A stretch of DNA of 64,000 nucleotides. Source: Leptobrachium leishanense. Lineage: Eukaryota; Chordata; Amphibia; Anura; Megophryidae. Position 1 is the first letter of the stretch, and each line of letters starts with the position of its first letter. Both the position numbers and the translations under genes were made by a program. The DNA lies in contig CM019065.1 in assembly GCA_009667805.1 (NCBI GenBank), positions 13,746,952-13,810,951 on the forward strand. Reading direction: 5' to 3'. The notes beneath the pieces were generated by a model that made no database searches, had not been told where the DNA came from, and worked only from the letters and a program-made list of their open reading frames with translations. Of this stretch, positions 32,481 through 42,692 are shown piece after piece.

Positions 32481-32905
32481 CCTCCATCCACGCAGCCTCA
32501 CCAGGAGCCAGGCAGCTCAATGACAAATTTCTATCACCGCAGTGCTGGTTAAGGAAAGGTCTACTTTAAACAGCAGTAAGCAGACAGGGCTTCATCTGCT
32601 GATACCCCCCTTTACCTGCCATTTACTGTCATCTTCTCTCTCTGCACACAAATCATATCCCCCTCCCCTCTCCTAGAGCTGCTGCGGGGCAGGGGAGGAG
32701 CTATGGAGGGAAGAGAGGGGGATTTTTATTCTATTCGATTTTATTCCGTATGTAAACGCCCTGCCCCGCTGCTCGTTGTTTGAGAGCACAGCTCAAAGCT
32801 GACACACAGTGACAGTGGCACCTCCTAGTACCCCCTAATGACACCCAAATAATAACTGGTACCTGGGGCGGCCCACCCTCCGCCACTCCCCTAAGTACAC
32901 CACTG

Positions 32906-33495
32906 CTCTGTGATATGCTCACACAATTTTGGCGAACTGCCAGCAAGTGCGGTGCTGTTTGAAGGCATTGCAAATCCCCATAGAGAAGTAATGGTTAATC
33001 TATTCAGAGAACACCAAACAGCAGATAAATGGCAGTGAAATGCCCTGATGTTCGGTGGTTTCAATCAGCAGGTTTATTCAGGCGAACCCCATAGGTTTCA
33101 ATGTTAAAAATATTCCCGTTTTTATGCAATATCTAATAAACCATTTATTATTTTAATCTGCAGTAAAAAGTCTTTATTGATTTTTTTTAGCACCTTTTAG
33201 TAATTTTTCAGCAAAATTTCCCCCCCTTTTTTTTAATAGCGGTTTTTCTTTTTTCTGTAACAGAACTTTTTATTATCAATCATAGGATCTTATATGTAAA
33301 TTCCAGACATTTTCGTTCAGTATTTCTTTTGAAAACAGCAGGCCACGGGTTTGCGGTGGCAGCATTCAGCGGTCGACTCCATGCACTTTGGGGACCCTGC
33401 GGTGAATGGTGAATTCACTGCAGGGTGGGGAAATTTTATTCCCCGAAGTGCAGGGAACTACAGAACACCAAAATGTTGGCATCATTTCGGTGCTC
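32906..33495. mobile_element. MITE copy related to 13077-13934
   Basis: Shares AGGTTTATTCAGGCGAA, GTTAAAA(A/G)TATTCCCGTTTT and TAATAAACCATTTATTA with the complete element at 13077. The ends are degraded. Confidence 0.6.
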
Positions 33496-34029
33496 TGTGA
33501 GTAACCCATTTAGTGGTGAGATTTTTTGCTGCCCCCTGGAAAGTGAAAGCCTAGGCCTTGCCTACCCAGCACATACTTGAAAATTAGTGAAATCTCAATG
33601 TAGCCTTCCTGGTAAAATACTTTGCAAAAGTAAAAAAATATATATATATTTTGGGGGTGGGGCCACCAGTGCGGGCCGCCGCCGCCGCCCCCTGTAAAGT
33701 GCCGCCCTAGGCCTAGGCCTTGTTGGCCTAGGCCAAAATACACCACTGTCTGTACTGTTGCTGCTTATATACTGAGACCTTGATGGCAAAAGCTGGATCA
33801 GCTGTGTTACTCCGCCCATTCAGGAATCCACGTTCGTAATGGTACCTTGAACACACCTCTCCATTGGGGAACCTCATCACCATAGCAACCAACTGTTATG
33901 CTCCAATGTATCCACATCACATGATGGAAACATAGTTGGTCTCATTCCATACAATAGGGGCCAGCTTACTACTGAGCGGCTGCTATGCATATTCATTAAA
34001 TGAATGCATCAAAATGATCTCAAATTGAG

Positions 34030-34420
34030 GGGTAAAGAGGGCAAAAACATGCCACAAACCAACATGTGCAATCCACTGTTGAAATGTTGCTAATGGAATC
34101 TAATACCTCATTGAATAATAAGCCCAGAATCTCATTAGGGCTAATTAATTGGTAATATGTATCGCCATCTATACCAAAGTGTTGCTCACTAGTCTGCAGG
34201 TCCTCTAATCTCTATATTGTTTTCATAGTTTCATAGCAAAGTAGGCAAAGAAAAGTGACGCTGTAGCTGATTATGTACTAATATATATCTTAACAGCCAT
34301 CTATCTGAAAGTGAAGCACATTGATTGTTTAGAGGGATATTCTTCCACAAATGGCATCAAAAATAAAACTACAGAAGGAGCCATAATTGGATGATGGGAA
34401 TGCCTTTAAAAAGAGGCGAA
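34030..34420. other. Penelope-like element 3' non-coding region
   Basis: AT-rich sequence between the left pLTR and the L1-type insertion. No gene. Confidence 0.5.
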
Positions 34421-35838
34421 GGGGGCGTGGCTGACCGCGGAAGGGAGAAGACGTGTTTGAGCTCCGCATCGAGCTCCCTGTACAGGGGGGTTCTTTGAGT
34501 CTGATTTTCCTGCTGTGGTCCCTCTGCGGTCAGCCATAGGGTGTACCTGTCCGGAGCCTGTTTGATCCCCCCTCCGGACCAGAGACTCGCGTCTTGGACA
34601 ATGAATTTGTTTGGGTGACTTGTGCTGGCGGCCATCTTGCGTCCTATTACCTGGTGGACCCTGCGCTGACACTCCTCTGTCTCCTAAAAGAATTAACTCC
34701 TCGAGTGGAATCTTAATGCTGTCTGCGGAGATGGTGGGCCCACATCTCTCGGCCGACATTAGCTGGCTGTGGAACGGAGGATGGAAGTGCGGGTAGCCTG
34801 CGGGGTGATTCCCCTCCTCCTCTTGGCAGGGGGGAGGCTATGCTGCGTGGTCTAGAAGAATGTCTGGAGATGCTGGAGGGGGACGAAGAGAGCCCGGTTA
34901 CCAGAGGTGACTGGCGTCACATGATGGCCATACTGCAAGCCTGAGGGACACCGCGGATGAAGACAGAGGACGAGTCTGAGATGTTCTTACCTCCTGATTC
35001 CTCGACTGGTGAGCTGCTTTCCGAGACCACCGTGGAGTGCGGCGCTGGCCCTGTGGACCCGGTTGAGGAGCTGACCCTGGATCGATGGCCTGAGGGGGAG
35101 CTATGTGATCCTTGTGGCAGTGACTTTCCGGTGGTCTGCGGTGTTTGGGGATCCGCCAGAGCTGCAGGCCTGATTGCGTTCACTTCCGTCGGCCAGGTGT
35201 CAGTGGAGGCTTCTGGCCTAACACGCGGTGCGATGCATGGTGGAGCACCTCGAGAGAGAGAGGATACGTTTCACACCGATGTCACCTTGCTCCTTTATGG
35301 GCCTCTGCCATGCCAGCGATGGTGTTTCTTTCTTTCCCCCACCCCCCCTTTTTTTTTTGGCACATGTCGGGATGTCCGGAGGCGCGCCACTATGGCACCT
35401 ACCATGGCTCTGGTTCCTATACTTGGCCCTCGGGCTCCTGGGCCTCGTGACAATATCCTTCCACGGCCTCCCCCGGGAGTGAGCCGGGAAAGTCACAATA
35501 CAGGCAGTTGCCGTTCTCCCTCCATCAAATTTATTTTGTTTTTTGCTATCCCCCCCTTTTTTTTTTCTTTTTTTTCTCTCCCTCCCCCTCTCTCCTTACA
35601 CCATTGCTGGCATGCGGTTGGTGTAGTTCGCGTCCCCTTACCTTCATTCTTTTTATTTATTTTCCTAAGTCGTTGTACTGCTGACCCCATTTTGACTATT
35701 AATTTCAATTTAGATGAGACCCCCCTATTTGGGGAAGTTTATTGTTACTCTCCTGATGTACGTATGCTGACTGTTTATATACTGGCTGTCTTATTGCTGA
35801 TGCTTTTTCAAAATAAAAGATTTGACCATAAGAAAAAA
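34421..35838 (+). mobile_element. L1-type element, internally deleted, both ends intact
   Basis: Starts GGGGGCGTGGCTGACCGC, ends AAAATAAAAGATTTGACCAT plus poly(A). It is bounded by a 13-bp duplication AAAAAGAGGCGAA (34408-34420, 35839-35851). The left part resembles a GC-rich L1 5' UTR and the right part a 3' UTR. Neither RT nor endonuclease is present. An open frame at 34957-35892 has no recognisable domain and reads through the poly(A) tract, so I do not call it a gene. The intact ends and duplication indicate trans-mobilisation by an L1 machinery. Confidence 0.7.
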
Positions 35839-35945
35839 AAAAAGAGGCGAAAAGGTACCGTAAATATAACTGATGTAATTAGTAAGGGATAAACAAGCAA
35901 AGCAAGGGGGTCGCAAAAAGGAGGTATAAACAAAAAACATTATGA

Positions 35946-37700
35946 TTACGTATCAGAAATAAATGGAGCGAAGATAAACCCCTCATTTAAACCTCCAGGG
36001 TATATTGTACACAGTTCATAAATCCAAAACGCTTCTCTTCGGCGTAAGCGTAAATCAAAATTTCCACGGCGTGGACCCACTATAACCTGTCCAATGACTT
36101 GGAACCTCAAGCCATCAGCATTTTCGTCATGTTCAGTCCTAAGGTGTCTTGCTACCGGTGTATCGCGAATATACCTCACAGATCTGACATGTTCTAAAAT
36201 TCTTAAGCGAAGGGGGTCTAATGGTTTCCCCACGTATTTTTTGTTGCATGAACATGTCATTAGGTAGACCACACATTTGGAACTGCAATTAAAAAAATGT
36301 TTGGTTTTATATTCTTTTAAACCATCTGGACTGGACCATGTGTTAGTTCCATGTAAGATGTGTTTACACGCCTTACAACGGCCACATTTAAAGGTCCCTT
36401 TTAGGGATGTGCCTAGCCAAGTTTGTTTAGGAGGGGGTTTAGAGAAGTGACTTTTAACAATCTGATCTCCGATGTTGGGACAACGTCTGGATGTAAAGGA
36501 TGCCCTATCAGTAAGCACCATCTTCAAATGACGATTTTGTTGTAAGATAGGCCAATATCTATCACAGATCACTTGTACAGATTTCCATCCTACATCATAA
36601 CCCCCAATAAGTCTAATTTTCGTCTCAGAATTTGAGGTCGACGTATTAGGTATTAACAATGTTGATCTCTCAATTGACAGGGCACGATGGTATGCCCTTT
36701 TCAAACATCTATTAGGGTACCCTTTTTCTCTGAACATTTTGCGTAAGTCTTGAGCCTTAGTGTAAAACTCATCTTCGTTGGAACATATACGTCGTAACCT
36801 CAAATATTGGCCGACTGGGATGCCTCTCTTCTGAGGCGTTGGGTGGAAACTACCCCAGGTCAAGAGGCTGTTTGTAGCTGTTGGTTTGCGAAACAGATTG
36901 GTATTCAGTAGACCATTATTTTCTTTGGTGATAGTGAAGTCTAAGAAATTAATGGATCTCTCCTTTAGCTCTTTGGTAAATTTCAGGTTTAAACCGTTTA
37001 TATTTAATATGTCCACAAACTTATTAAAGGTCTCAATGGTACCTGACCAAATAATAAACAAGTCATCGATATATCGTTTCCACGTTTTAATATGTGGGTG
37101 AAACTCAACCATATCAGCACCGAAGACTACGTGTTTTTCCCACCAGCCTAAGAATAGATTAGCGTATGCTGGTGCCATTGCTGTCCCCATGGCAGTCCCA
37201 GTGGACTGTTTGTATTCGACGGTACGTTTTACAAAGTAGCTGTGAGATAAAATAAATTGTATTACTTGTGAGACAAAATCTGTATGATCTTGATGCTCTA
37301 CCCCTCTGTCCATTAGGTAGGTATTTACACATTGGACTCCTAAATTATGTGGTATGCTACTATACAAAGCCTCTATATCCAGGCTACATAAGTAGCTATC
37401 TGTTGGTATCTGCAATGTTGAAAGAAAAGCAAGCATCTCCTTTGAATCCTTAATATAGGAGGGTAGATTCTGGACTAGAGGCTGAAGGATACGGTTAATA
37501 TACCTATTGGCGTTTTGGGTAAGATTATTCGTACCAGAGACAATAGGTCTGCCTGGTATAGGGATTACTTGTTTGTGGATTTTGGGGAGGCAATAAAAAG
37601 TCACAATTTGCGGCGCTATTGGTTTCATGAACTGAAATTCTTTCTCAGATATTACGCCAGCTACCTTCCCATCCAACAATAGGTCACATAATTTTTTCAT
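35946..37700 (-). CDS. Penelope-like RT with C-terminal GIY-YIG endonuclease (584-codon open frame)
   Basis: Encodes most of a Penelope-like polyprotein. RT motifs in order: CLPKIHK and GRPIVSGTNN, then SLDIEALYSSIPH (catalytic Asp, about residue 120), GTAMGTAMAPAYANLFLG (about 170-187), RYIDDLFIIW (catalytic YIDD, about 210). The FTKELKERSINFLDFTI block follows. A CGRCKACKHI linker motif precedes a GIY-YIG-type nuclease (VVYLMTCSCNKKYVGK, then LRLRILEHVRS, about 475-520). The frame is free of stops over 1.75 kb, unlike the rest of the element. It lacks the true N-terminus, which continues at 37697-38206 after a frameshift near 37700. Confidence 0.92.
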   Translation of the reverse strand: MKKLCDLLLDGKVAGVISEKEFQFMKPIAPQIVTFYCLPKIHKQVIPIPGRPIVSGTNNLTQNANRYINRILQPLVQNLPSYIKDSKEMLAFLSTLQIPTDSYLCSLDIEALYSSIPHNLGVQCVNTYLMDRGVEHQDHTDFVSQVIQFILSHSYFVKRTVEYKQSTGTAMGTAMAPAYANLFLGWWEKHVVFGADMVEFHPHIKTWKRYIDDLFIIWSGTIETFNKFVDILNINGLNLKFTKELKERSINFLDFTITKENNGLLNTNLFRKPTATNSLLTWGSFHPTPQKRGIPVGQYLRLRRICSNEDEFYTKAQDLRKMFREKGYPNRCLKRAYHRALSIERSTLLIPNTSTSNSETKIRLIGGYDVGWKSVQVICDRYWPILQQNRHLKMVLTDRASFTSRRCPNIGDQIVKSHFSKPPPKQTWLGTSLKGTFKCGRCKACKHILHGTNTWSSPDGLKEYKTKHFFNCSSKCVVYLMTCSCNKKYVGKPLDPLRLRILEHVRSVRYIRDTPVARHLRTEHDENADGLRFQVIGQVIVGPRRGNFDLRLRRREAFWIYELCTIYPGGLNEGFIFAPFISDT

Positions 37701-38206
37701 ATACTTATTGGTTGGATCGCCATCAAGGGGTATATATGTAGTTCTATCGTCAAGAATATCAAGGCCATCTTTTTATAAAAGTCACGGTGCATTAATACAA
37801 TATTGCCACCTTTGGTACATTTTTTAACAATTAAATTTGCATCTTGTTGTAAACTTTTATGGGCCAACCATTCATTCCGCGTAAAGTTTGAAGGTGTATC
37901 CACATAGATGTTTTGTTCATTAAGGAGAGATATATCTGCACATACCAAATTACAAAAGGTCTCAATACAACTAAAAGTACCCAACGCCGGTGTAAATTTA
38001 CTCTTCAATTGTAAACTCGTATAACCTGATTTATTAGTATCATTTTCATCTAGGAGGTCCAATAAAGTGTCAAGACATTCAAGATCAGTGTCTACAAGCC
38101 CATATTGTTTCGCAGACTTTTCTTTCTGTATCTGATGAAATTTATGTAGAGCTAGTTTGCGCATAAATAGATGTATATCTTTGATCCAGTTAAACTTGTT
38201 AAAGTA
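37697..38206 (-). pseudogene. Penelope-like ORF, RT N-terminal part
   Basis: Reads FNKFNWIKDIHLFMRKLALH through FTRNEWLAHKSLQQDANLIV and VKKCTKGGNIVLMHRDFY, the conserved region just ahead of the RT palm in these elements. A frame change near 37700 separates it from the main frame. At its upstream end it is cut by the minisatellite element at 38207. Confidence 0.85.
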
Positions 38207-38212
38207 TGGGTC

Positions 38213-39712
38213 TATTGCCCCAGACCAGCTCACACATGGATATATTGCCCCAGACCAGCTCACACATGGATATTGCCCCAGCTCTCATGGATACTGCCCC
38301 CAGCACACATGGATATGCCCCAGCTCCTCTCATGGATATTGCCCCAGCTCCTCTCATGGATATTGCCCCAGCTCCTTTCATGGATATTGCCCCAGCTCCT
38401 CTCATGAATATACTGCCCCAGCTCCTCTCATGGATATACTGCCCCAGCTCCTCTCATGGATATACTGCCCCAGCTGCTCTCATGCATATACTGCCCCAGC
38501 TGCTCTCATGCATATACTGCCCCAGCTGCTCTGATGGATTTTGCCCCAGCTCCTCTCATGGATTTTGCCCCAGCTCATGGATATGCCCCAGCTCATGGAT
38601 ATTGCCCCAGCTCATGGATATACTGCCCCAGCACATGGATATACTGCCCCAGCACATGGATATACTGCCCCAGCAGCTCATGGATACTGCCCCAGCTCAT
38701 GGATACTGCCCCAGTTCATGGATATTGCCCCAGCTCATGGATATTGTCCCAGCTCATGGATAATGCCCCAGCTCATGGATACTGCCCCAGCACATGGATA
38801 CTGCCCAGAACATGGAATGCCCCAGCAGCTCATGGATATGCCCCAGCACCTCATGGATATGCCCCAGCACCTCATGGATATGCCCCAGCAGCTCATGGAT
38901 TTGCCCCAGCAGCTCATGGATATGCCCCAGCACCTCATGGATATGCCCCAGCAGCTCATGGATATGCCCCAGCACCTCCTGGATATGCCCCAGCACCTCA
39001 TGGGTATGCCCCAGCTGCTCTCATGGATTTTGCCCTAGCTCCTCTCATGAATTTTGCCTCAGCTCCTCTCATGGATTTTGCCCCAGCTCATGGATATACT
39101 GCCCCAGCTCATGGATATACTGCCCCAGCAGCTCATGGATATACTGCCCCAGCTCATGGATATTGTCCCAGCTCATGGATACTGCCCCAGCTCATGGATA
39201 ATGCCCCAGCTCATGAATATTGCCCCAGCAGCTCATGGATAATGCCCCAGCTCATGGATAATGCCCCAGCACAGGGAATGCCCCAGCAGCTCATGGATAT
39301 GCCCCAGCACCTCATGAATTTGCCCCAGCACCTCATGGATATGCCCCAGCACCTCATGGATTTGCCCCAGCACCTCATGGATATGCCCCAGCACCTCATG
39401 GATATGCCCCAGCATCTCATGGATTTGCCCCAGCACCTCATGGATATGCCCCAGCAGCTCATGGATATGCCCCAGCACCTCATGGATATGCCCCAGTACC
39501 TCATGGATATGCCCCAGCTCCTCATGGATATGCCCCAGAACCTCATGTATATGCCCCAGCAGCTCATGGATATGCCCCAGCACCTCATGGATATGCCCCA
39601 GCACCTCATGGATATGCCCCAGGCAAGCTCCTCATGGATATGCCCCAGCAGCTCATGGATATGCCCCAGCTCCTCATGGATATGCCCCAGCAGCTCATGG
39701 ATATGCCCCCGC
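38213..39712. repeat. 18-24 bp minisatellite (ATGGATATGCCCCAGCTC), about 70 units
   Basis: Sub-blocks differ in spacer (CTCCTCTC, CAGCTC, CACCTC) and in reading of GGATAT or GGATTT. Very long open frames on both strands (for example 38456-39922) are translations of the repeat. Confidence 0.92.
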
Positions 39713-39719
39713 TCACCTC

Positions 39720-39960
39720 CTGGCCGCGTGTTCGCTCCCTCTGAGCGTCCGGCGGCGCGCAACTTGGGTGCTCGCCTGGGGGAGCCACGTGACCAGCCGC
39801 GATTGGCTGGTGACGTGTTTCCCCCAGGCGAGCGCCGAAGCTGCATGCTTCGGACGCTCGCAGGGAGCAAATACACGGCGGAGGGTGAGACACCCGCCCT
39901 TAGGGTGGCGGTGTCACCCTAAAGGCGGGTGTCACCTGGTGCGGGCCGCAACCCCCGCCC
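39720..39960. repeat. GC-rich palindromes with CACGTG
   Basis: GAGCGTCC...GGTGCTCGCCTGGGGGAGCC pairs with CCCCCAGGCGAGCGCC...GGACGCTC. A second pair, GTGAGACACCCGCCCTTAGG with AAAGGCGGGTGTCACC, lies beside it. Confidence 0.8.
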
Positions 39961-39979
39961 CCACGTTACGACGCCACTG

Positions 39980-40895
39980 GGCCTTTGAGTAGAACTTTCT
40001 CCTCAACAGGAGACAGAACTCTACCTGAGAGATTAACAAGGTGAGACTGATCTAATATTTGGTCTTTTTCCGCCCTCTGGTAGCCCTCTGGCTCCTGTAG
40101 GGAGATTCCTGCTCCTCTCTTGGATTTTGGTCCAAAAAAGAAACAGACTTTTTTTTCCATAATGCTACTTTTTGGACGTACCACAACTCTATCAATTGAG
40201 TCCATATCAGAGGACCCATCATGATCCGATGTATCGTATTCAGAGCTGAAAATTAGTTCAGAACAATTTGTAAACCTTGTTCTCGAATATTGATGTTTGC
40301 AGACCTTTCCCTCGTCATAATCTCTTATATCACGTGCAAGCTTTCTTTGTTTGCGTTTACTAATGTTATTATCATACTGATCTAGATTGGTTCTCAATCT
40401 ATCTTCTAGGTTGCCAAACGATGGATCAGACTTAAAGTCTTGAATATCTTTAAGATTTTGTTCAATAGTAGGCTCCAACTCAATAATGGTCTTTTTTTCA
40501 TGATCTATAAGAATCTCCATAAACCGTCTAGAACAGGTATTAGCTGCCTCCTCCCAATCATTGAGAAAACCCTCTCTCTTAATATGGGAGGCTTGGGGGG
40601 GTATTGATGCGTAAACCCCTAGGTATAATCTGTTTTCTAAGATACTTGTCAAGTGACGATACTTCCCATTTAGCTCTAATCTTTTGTTTCAATGTCTTGG
40701 TAAGTCCATTAAAAGGCACTTTTTATATTTTTCTCGATTTGGAGAAGAACCAAGGGGTGTATCAATTGTATCATCTATACCACCACCCCATTTATCGAAT
40801 TTAGCCATGGATGACAAAATGTTTGTCATAATAATTCCCCAAAGAAAGGTATTAAAACCTATGAATAAATTTGCAGAAAGGAAAAGAAAAAGCAC
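39980..40895 (-). pseudogene. Penelope-like ORF, N-terminal part
   Basis: The upstream portion around 40689-40895 (MAKFDKWGGGIDDTIDTPLG) and 39980-40680 (ILIDHEKKTIIELEPTIEQN, DYDEGKVCKHQ, QSHLVNLSGRVLSPVEEKVL) are in different frames. The end is the typical NLSGRxLSxxE motif preceding the RT region. The break at 39980 is the minisatellite insertion. Confidence 0.75.
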
Positions 40896-40950
40896 TGGGA
40901 AATAGAATCAAAAACCAGTGTCTACAATGGGCATAACCAGGCAATATTAA

Positions 40951-41791
40951 CCCTTTTGCTGCGGTGGACGCACTCAACGCGTCCAACCGCATGTCACGTT
41001 GCGTGCGGAGGACGCGCTGAGCGCGTCCTCCCTTTGGGGCCAGCGTTCGGCCGGGTTCCGGCCGATCGCTGGCCCCCCCGGTGCGGGCTGACATCCTCGA
41101 TGTCAGCCCAGCATCCGGAACTGCCGCCGGGCTAATTAGGTGTCATCGCGGCGGCGCGATGACACCTAATTCAGGTGCCCCCCCGCATGTGAGGAGGAGG
41201 CGCCTGAAAGGGAGGGGGGAGGTCCTTCGGACCTCTCTCCCTCCCGATCGGCGGCGTTGCGGGGGTTAACCCAGACACCATTTGGAAGGGCACAGCCTGC
41301 CCTTCCAAATGGTACCTGGCATTAACCCCTGGGGAGCCGGATCACAAATCGGCGCTGAAAAGCGCCGGTTCGTGATCCTTTCCCGGAGCTGGCCGACATC
41401 TTGGATGTCGGCCAAGCCTCCAGGAACTCCCCCTGAGGACTGGCGTCATCGTGCATAGCACGATGACGCCAGTCCTGGAGTTAACCCCTAGCTGCCACCA
41501 ATGGTGGAGATAGGGGTTCCAATGAACCCTCTATCTCCCGATCCGTGGCAGCTAGGGGTTAAAGTTTGGTATTGTTGGATCGGCCAGAGCATGGCCGTTC
41601 CAACGATACCAAACTCGAATGTGAAAAAAGTTAGTAAAAAAAATAAAAATAAAAATAAAAAATATTTTAAAAAAAATTATAAAAAAATAAATAAACAAGT
41701 TTTTTTTCTTTTTTTTGGTTTGTTAATGCAGCAATATTGTTCCCATTTCAATTATAATGTGAACAATGATGCTGCACTAACGATTAGCAAT
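40951..41791. mobile_element. Hairpin-chain MITE, copy 2 (one end lost)
   Basis: TTAA at 40947-40950, terminus CCCTTTTGCTGCGGTGGACG, then the reverse complement of 2830-3671 with the same series of stems (for example 41336-41382, 41440-41480). Similarity ends at CACTAACGATT (41791), so the AT-rich distal part is missing. Confidence 0.8.
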
Positions 41792-42377
41792 ATGCCAGGC
41801 ATTCATACAATCAAATCGAAAAGCATTGAATAATTCATAGTCTTCGGAGGACCACCTTAAATGGGTATAGAGGTCGACCGATATGTGGATAATTATGCGC
41901 ATAAAGTAGCAAGATATTGTATAGACTGTGTAAAGTATCGATGCTATGGAGAGCCTAACAATTGGCTCCTATATATGCCTGATGTACATTCATTGAGACA
42001 AAAATTGTACTAAAAAATGTAACTGTGCAATCATAGAAACTGCTAAATCAGCGATACAGCATAGATTTATAACCATAGAACCATTAAGCAGCACAAAAAG
42101 CCATATAACAGAGATAGCTACGCCCTCATTGTTAGGGGCCATACAAAAAGATAGCTACGCCCTCATTGTTAGGGGCCATACAACCGAGATAGCTACGCCC
42201 TCATTGTTAGGGGCCATACAACAAAGATAGCTATGCCCTCATTGTTTGGGGAAAAATTAAATAGGTGCAAAGTGGGCAAAAGTGACCAGACCCACAATAT
42301 TAAACTGTTAAAAGAACCTCACTCCTCGACATGTTTCGCCTCACACAGAACCGCGGCTTTTTCAAGAGGGAAGACCC
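41792..42377. other. Penelope-like 5' region with four short tandem repeats
   Basis: Non-coding. About four units of roughly 36-43 bp (AGATAGCTACGCCCTCATTG + TTAGGGGCCATACAA) at 42108-42250. Then on the minus strand a possible degenerate hammerhead-like segment (GCC...GGCGAAACATG, 42320-42372) just before the pLTR. Confidence 0.55.
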
Positions 42378-42692
42378 TCTGTACTTTTGCTGCTTATATA
42401 CTGAGACCTTGATGGCAAAAGCTGGATCAGCTGTGATACTCCGCCCATTCAGGAATCCGCATTGGTAAAGGTACCTTGAACACACCTCTCTATTGGGGAA
42501 CCTCATCACCATAGCAACCAACTGTTATGCTCCAATGTATTATCCACATCATATGATGGAAACATAGTTGATCTCATTGCCTACAATAGGGGCCAGCTTA
42601 CTACTGAGCGGCTGGTATACATATTCATTAAATGAATGCATCAAAATGATCTCAAATTGAGGTTTCGCATAACAACGCTGGTACATCAAATC

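Larger units (their letters stand above)
31395..33748. mobile_element. Composite of hAT-like elements (CAGTGGTGTA termini)
   Basis: Left end CAGTGGTGTATTTAGG. Matching inverted ends occur at 32905 (CTAAGTACACCACTG) and 33748 (AAAATACACCACTG). No 8-bp duplication pairs any of them, so the nesting order is unresolved. Inside are the 55-bp repeat (31735-32150), a palindrome (32395-32480), a MITE copy (32906-33495) and a LINE tail (33565-33625). No transposase. Confidence 0.6.
38207..39979 (-). mobile_element. hAT-like non-autonomous element carrying a large minisatellite, inside the Penelope ORF
   Basis: Interrupts the Penelope frame between VLLKG and PYFNKFN. On the minus strand it begins CAGTGGCGTCGTAACGTGGG at 39979, a terminus like that of 42693. 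Two palindromes follow (39720-39950, with CACGTG), then AGG|GTGAGC-like sequence at 39711-39716, then the GGGGCATATCCATGAG minisatellite to the far end. The opposite terminus is missing, and no target duplication is found. Confidence 0.7.
33749..42662 (-). mobile_element. Penelope-like retroelement with terminal repeats and nested insertions
   Basis: Direct terminal repeats (pLTRs) of about 280 bp lie at 33749-34029 and 42378-42662 (TGCTTATATACTGAGACCTT through TGATCTCAAATTGAGG). Between them on the minus strand are an N-terminal frame (39980-40895), the RT N-terminus (37697-38206) and a long RT plus GIY-YIG frame (35946-37700). Three later insertions break it up: an L1-type element (34421-35838), a minisatellite-bearing element (38207-39979) and a hairpin MITE (40951-41791). 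Confidence 0.88.

Noticed and set aside
31395..33748. A single hAT element with clean ends
   Set aside because: Termini look right, but the 8-bp flanks (CTTACAAT and TCTGTACT) do not match and a third terminus lies at 32905, so I report it only as a composite.
34957..35892. 311-codon open frame as a novel protein
   Set aside because: It lies in L1-type UTR sequence, crosses the poly(A) tract and the target duplication, and shows no domain.
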